NCBI RefSeq assembly: GCF_031755915.1
Contig: NC_083383.1
Coordinates: forward strand, 19,457,001 to 19,521,000
DNA length: 64,000 nt
Source of the DNA: Ziziphus jujuba
Taxonomy: Eukaryota; Streptophyta; Magnoliopsida; Rosales; Rhamnaceae
Direction of reading: 5' to 3'
Numbering within the stretch: the stretch's first letter is position 1; the number at the start of each line of letters is the position of its first letter. The position numbers and the translations under genes are program-made. Under the pieces are notes generated by a model. It made no database searches. It was given only the letters and a program-made list of their open reading frames with translations, and was not told the DNA's origin. Below, piece by piece: positions 63,822-64,000 of this stretch.

Positions 63822-64000
63822 TGATAAAGCAATTTATAGTCTGTTGGGGTGAGAAGGTTATGACCAAGAGCAAGCTAGCTTGAAGTGTTAGCAACAAGCA
63901 AGCTTTTGGTGATACTCTTGGGAATGGTTGTGTGTGAGTTGTGTTTTTAGGTTTTGGTTATGGTGTTTTCTGGTTTTTAGGGTTCCTAGAGTGTTCTAAG
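63822..64000 (+). pseudogene. LINE endonuclease continuation, then unrecognised sequence
   Basis: GATAAAGCAATTTATAG continues the LINE endonuclease motif (KAIY) interrupted at 54400. After about 63850 no further LINE motif is recognisable before the window ends. Confidence 0.45.

Overview
This is nuclear DNA from an AT-rich plant genome, almost certainly a eudicot. The evidence is one intact intron-rich host gene with GT-AG introns, a decayed plastid-type MscS-like channel gene, and a dense pile of nested plant-type transposable elements (Athila-like and chromovirus-like Ty3/gypsy, Ty1/copia, L1-type LINEs, hAT, Harbinger-type MITEs). No rRNA, tRNA, CRISPR or prokaryotic-style operon was seen.

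Layout. 1-6.1 kb: an Athila-like gypsy relic (gag, then protease) split by a second gypsy element (LTR, initiator-Met primer site, leader, gag, LTR fragment). 6.1-8.8 kb: AT-rich DNA without a recognisable gene. 8.8-16.7 kb: an hAT transposase relic cut by a probable 3.9-kb solo LTR and by a well-supported 1.1-kb solo LTR. 17.4-17.7 kb: a tandem repeat. 18.48-24.27 kb: a near full-length L1 LINE on the minus strand, bounded by a perfect 16-bp target-site duplication.

24.9-40.9 kb (+): the only intact gene, a ULP2-class SUMO protease. I built a 16-exon model of 938 codons plus stop whose phases agree at every junction. The catalytic His464, Asp497, Gln546 and Cys552 are all visible. Its introns hold a TIR MITE with a TAA duplication, a fold-back element and recent tandem duplications.

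41.2-45.8 kb (-): a tail-to-tail neighbour, an MSL2/MSL3-like mechanosensitive channel pseudogene with several in-frame stops and frameshifts. Its 5' side ends at one arm of a roughly 390-bp inverted repeat (45.79-46.17 and 50.27-50.66 kb). A gag-less copia element lies between the arms, and its RNase H region carries a short insert that looks like the start of mitochondrial atp1.

51.1-64.0 kb: a plus-strand L1 LINE relic carrying two insertions. One is a 1-kb long-TIR element. The other is a 9.4-kb minus-strand copia element, itself split by a 3.3-kb solo LTR with a perfect 5-bp duplication. Several insertions are resolved to the base because the interrupted reading frame rejoins across them, which gives a readable relative chronology.

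All three reverse transcriptases whose active-site box could be read have lost one of its two aspartates. I found no convincing new biological system. The most useful results are the SUMO protease model, the pseudogene with its inverted-repeat junction, the organelle-DNA insert, and the nested-insertion record.
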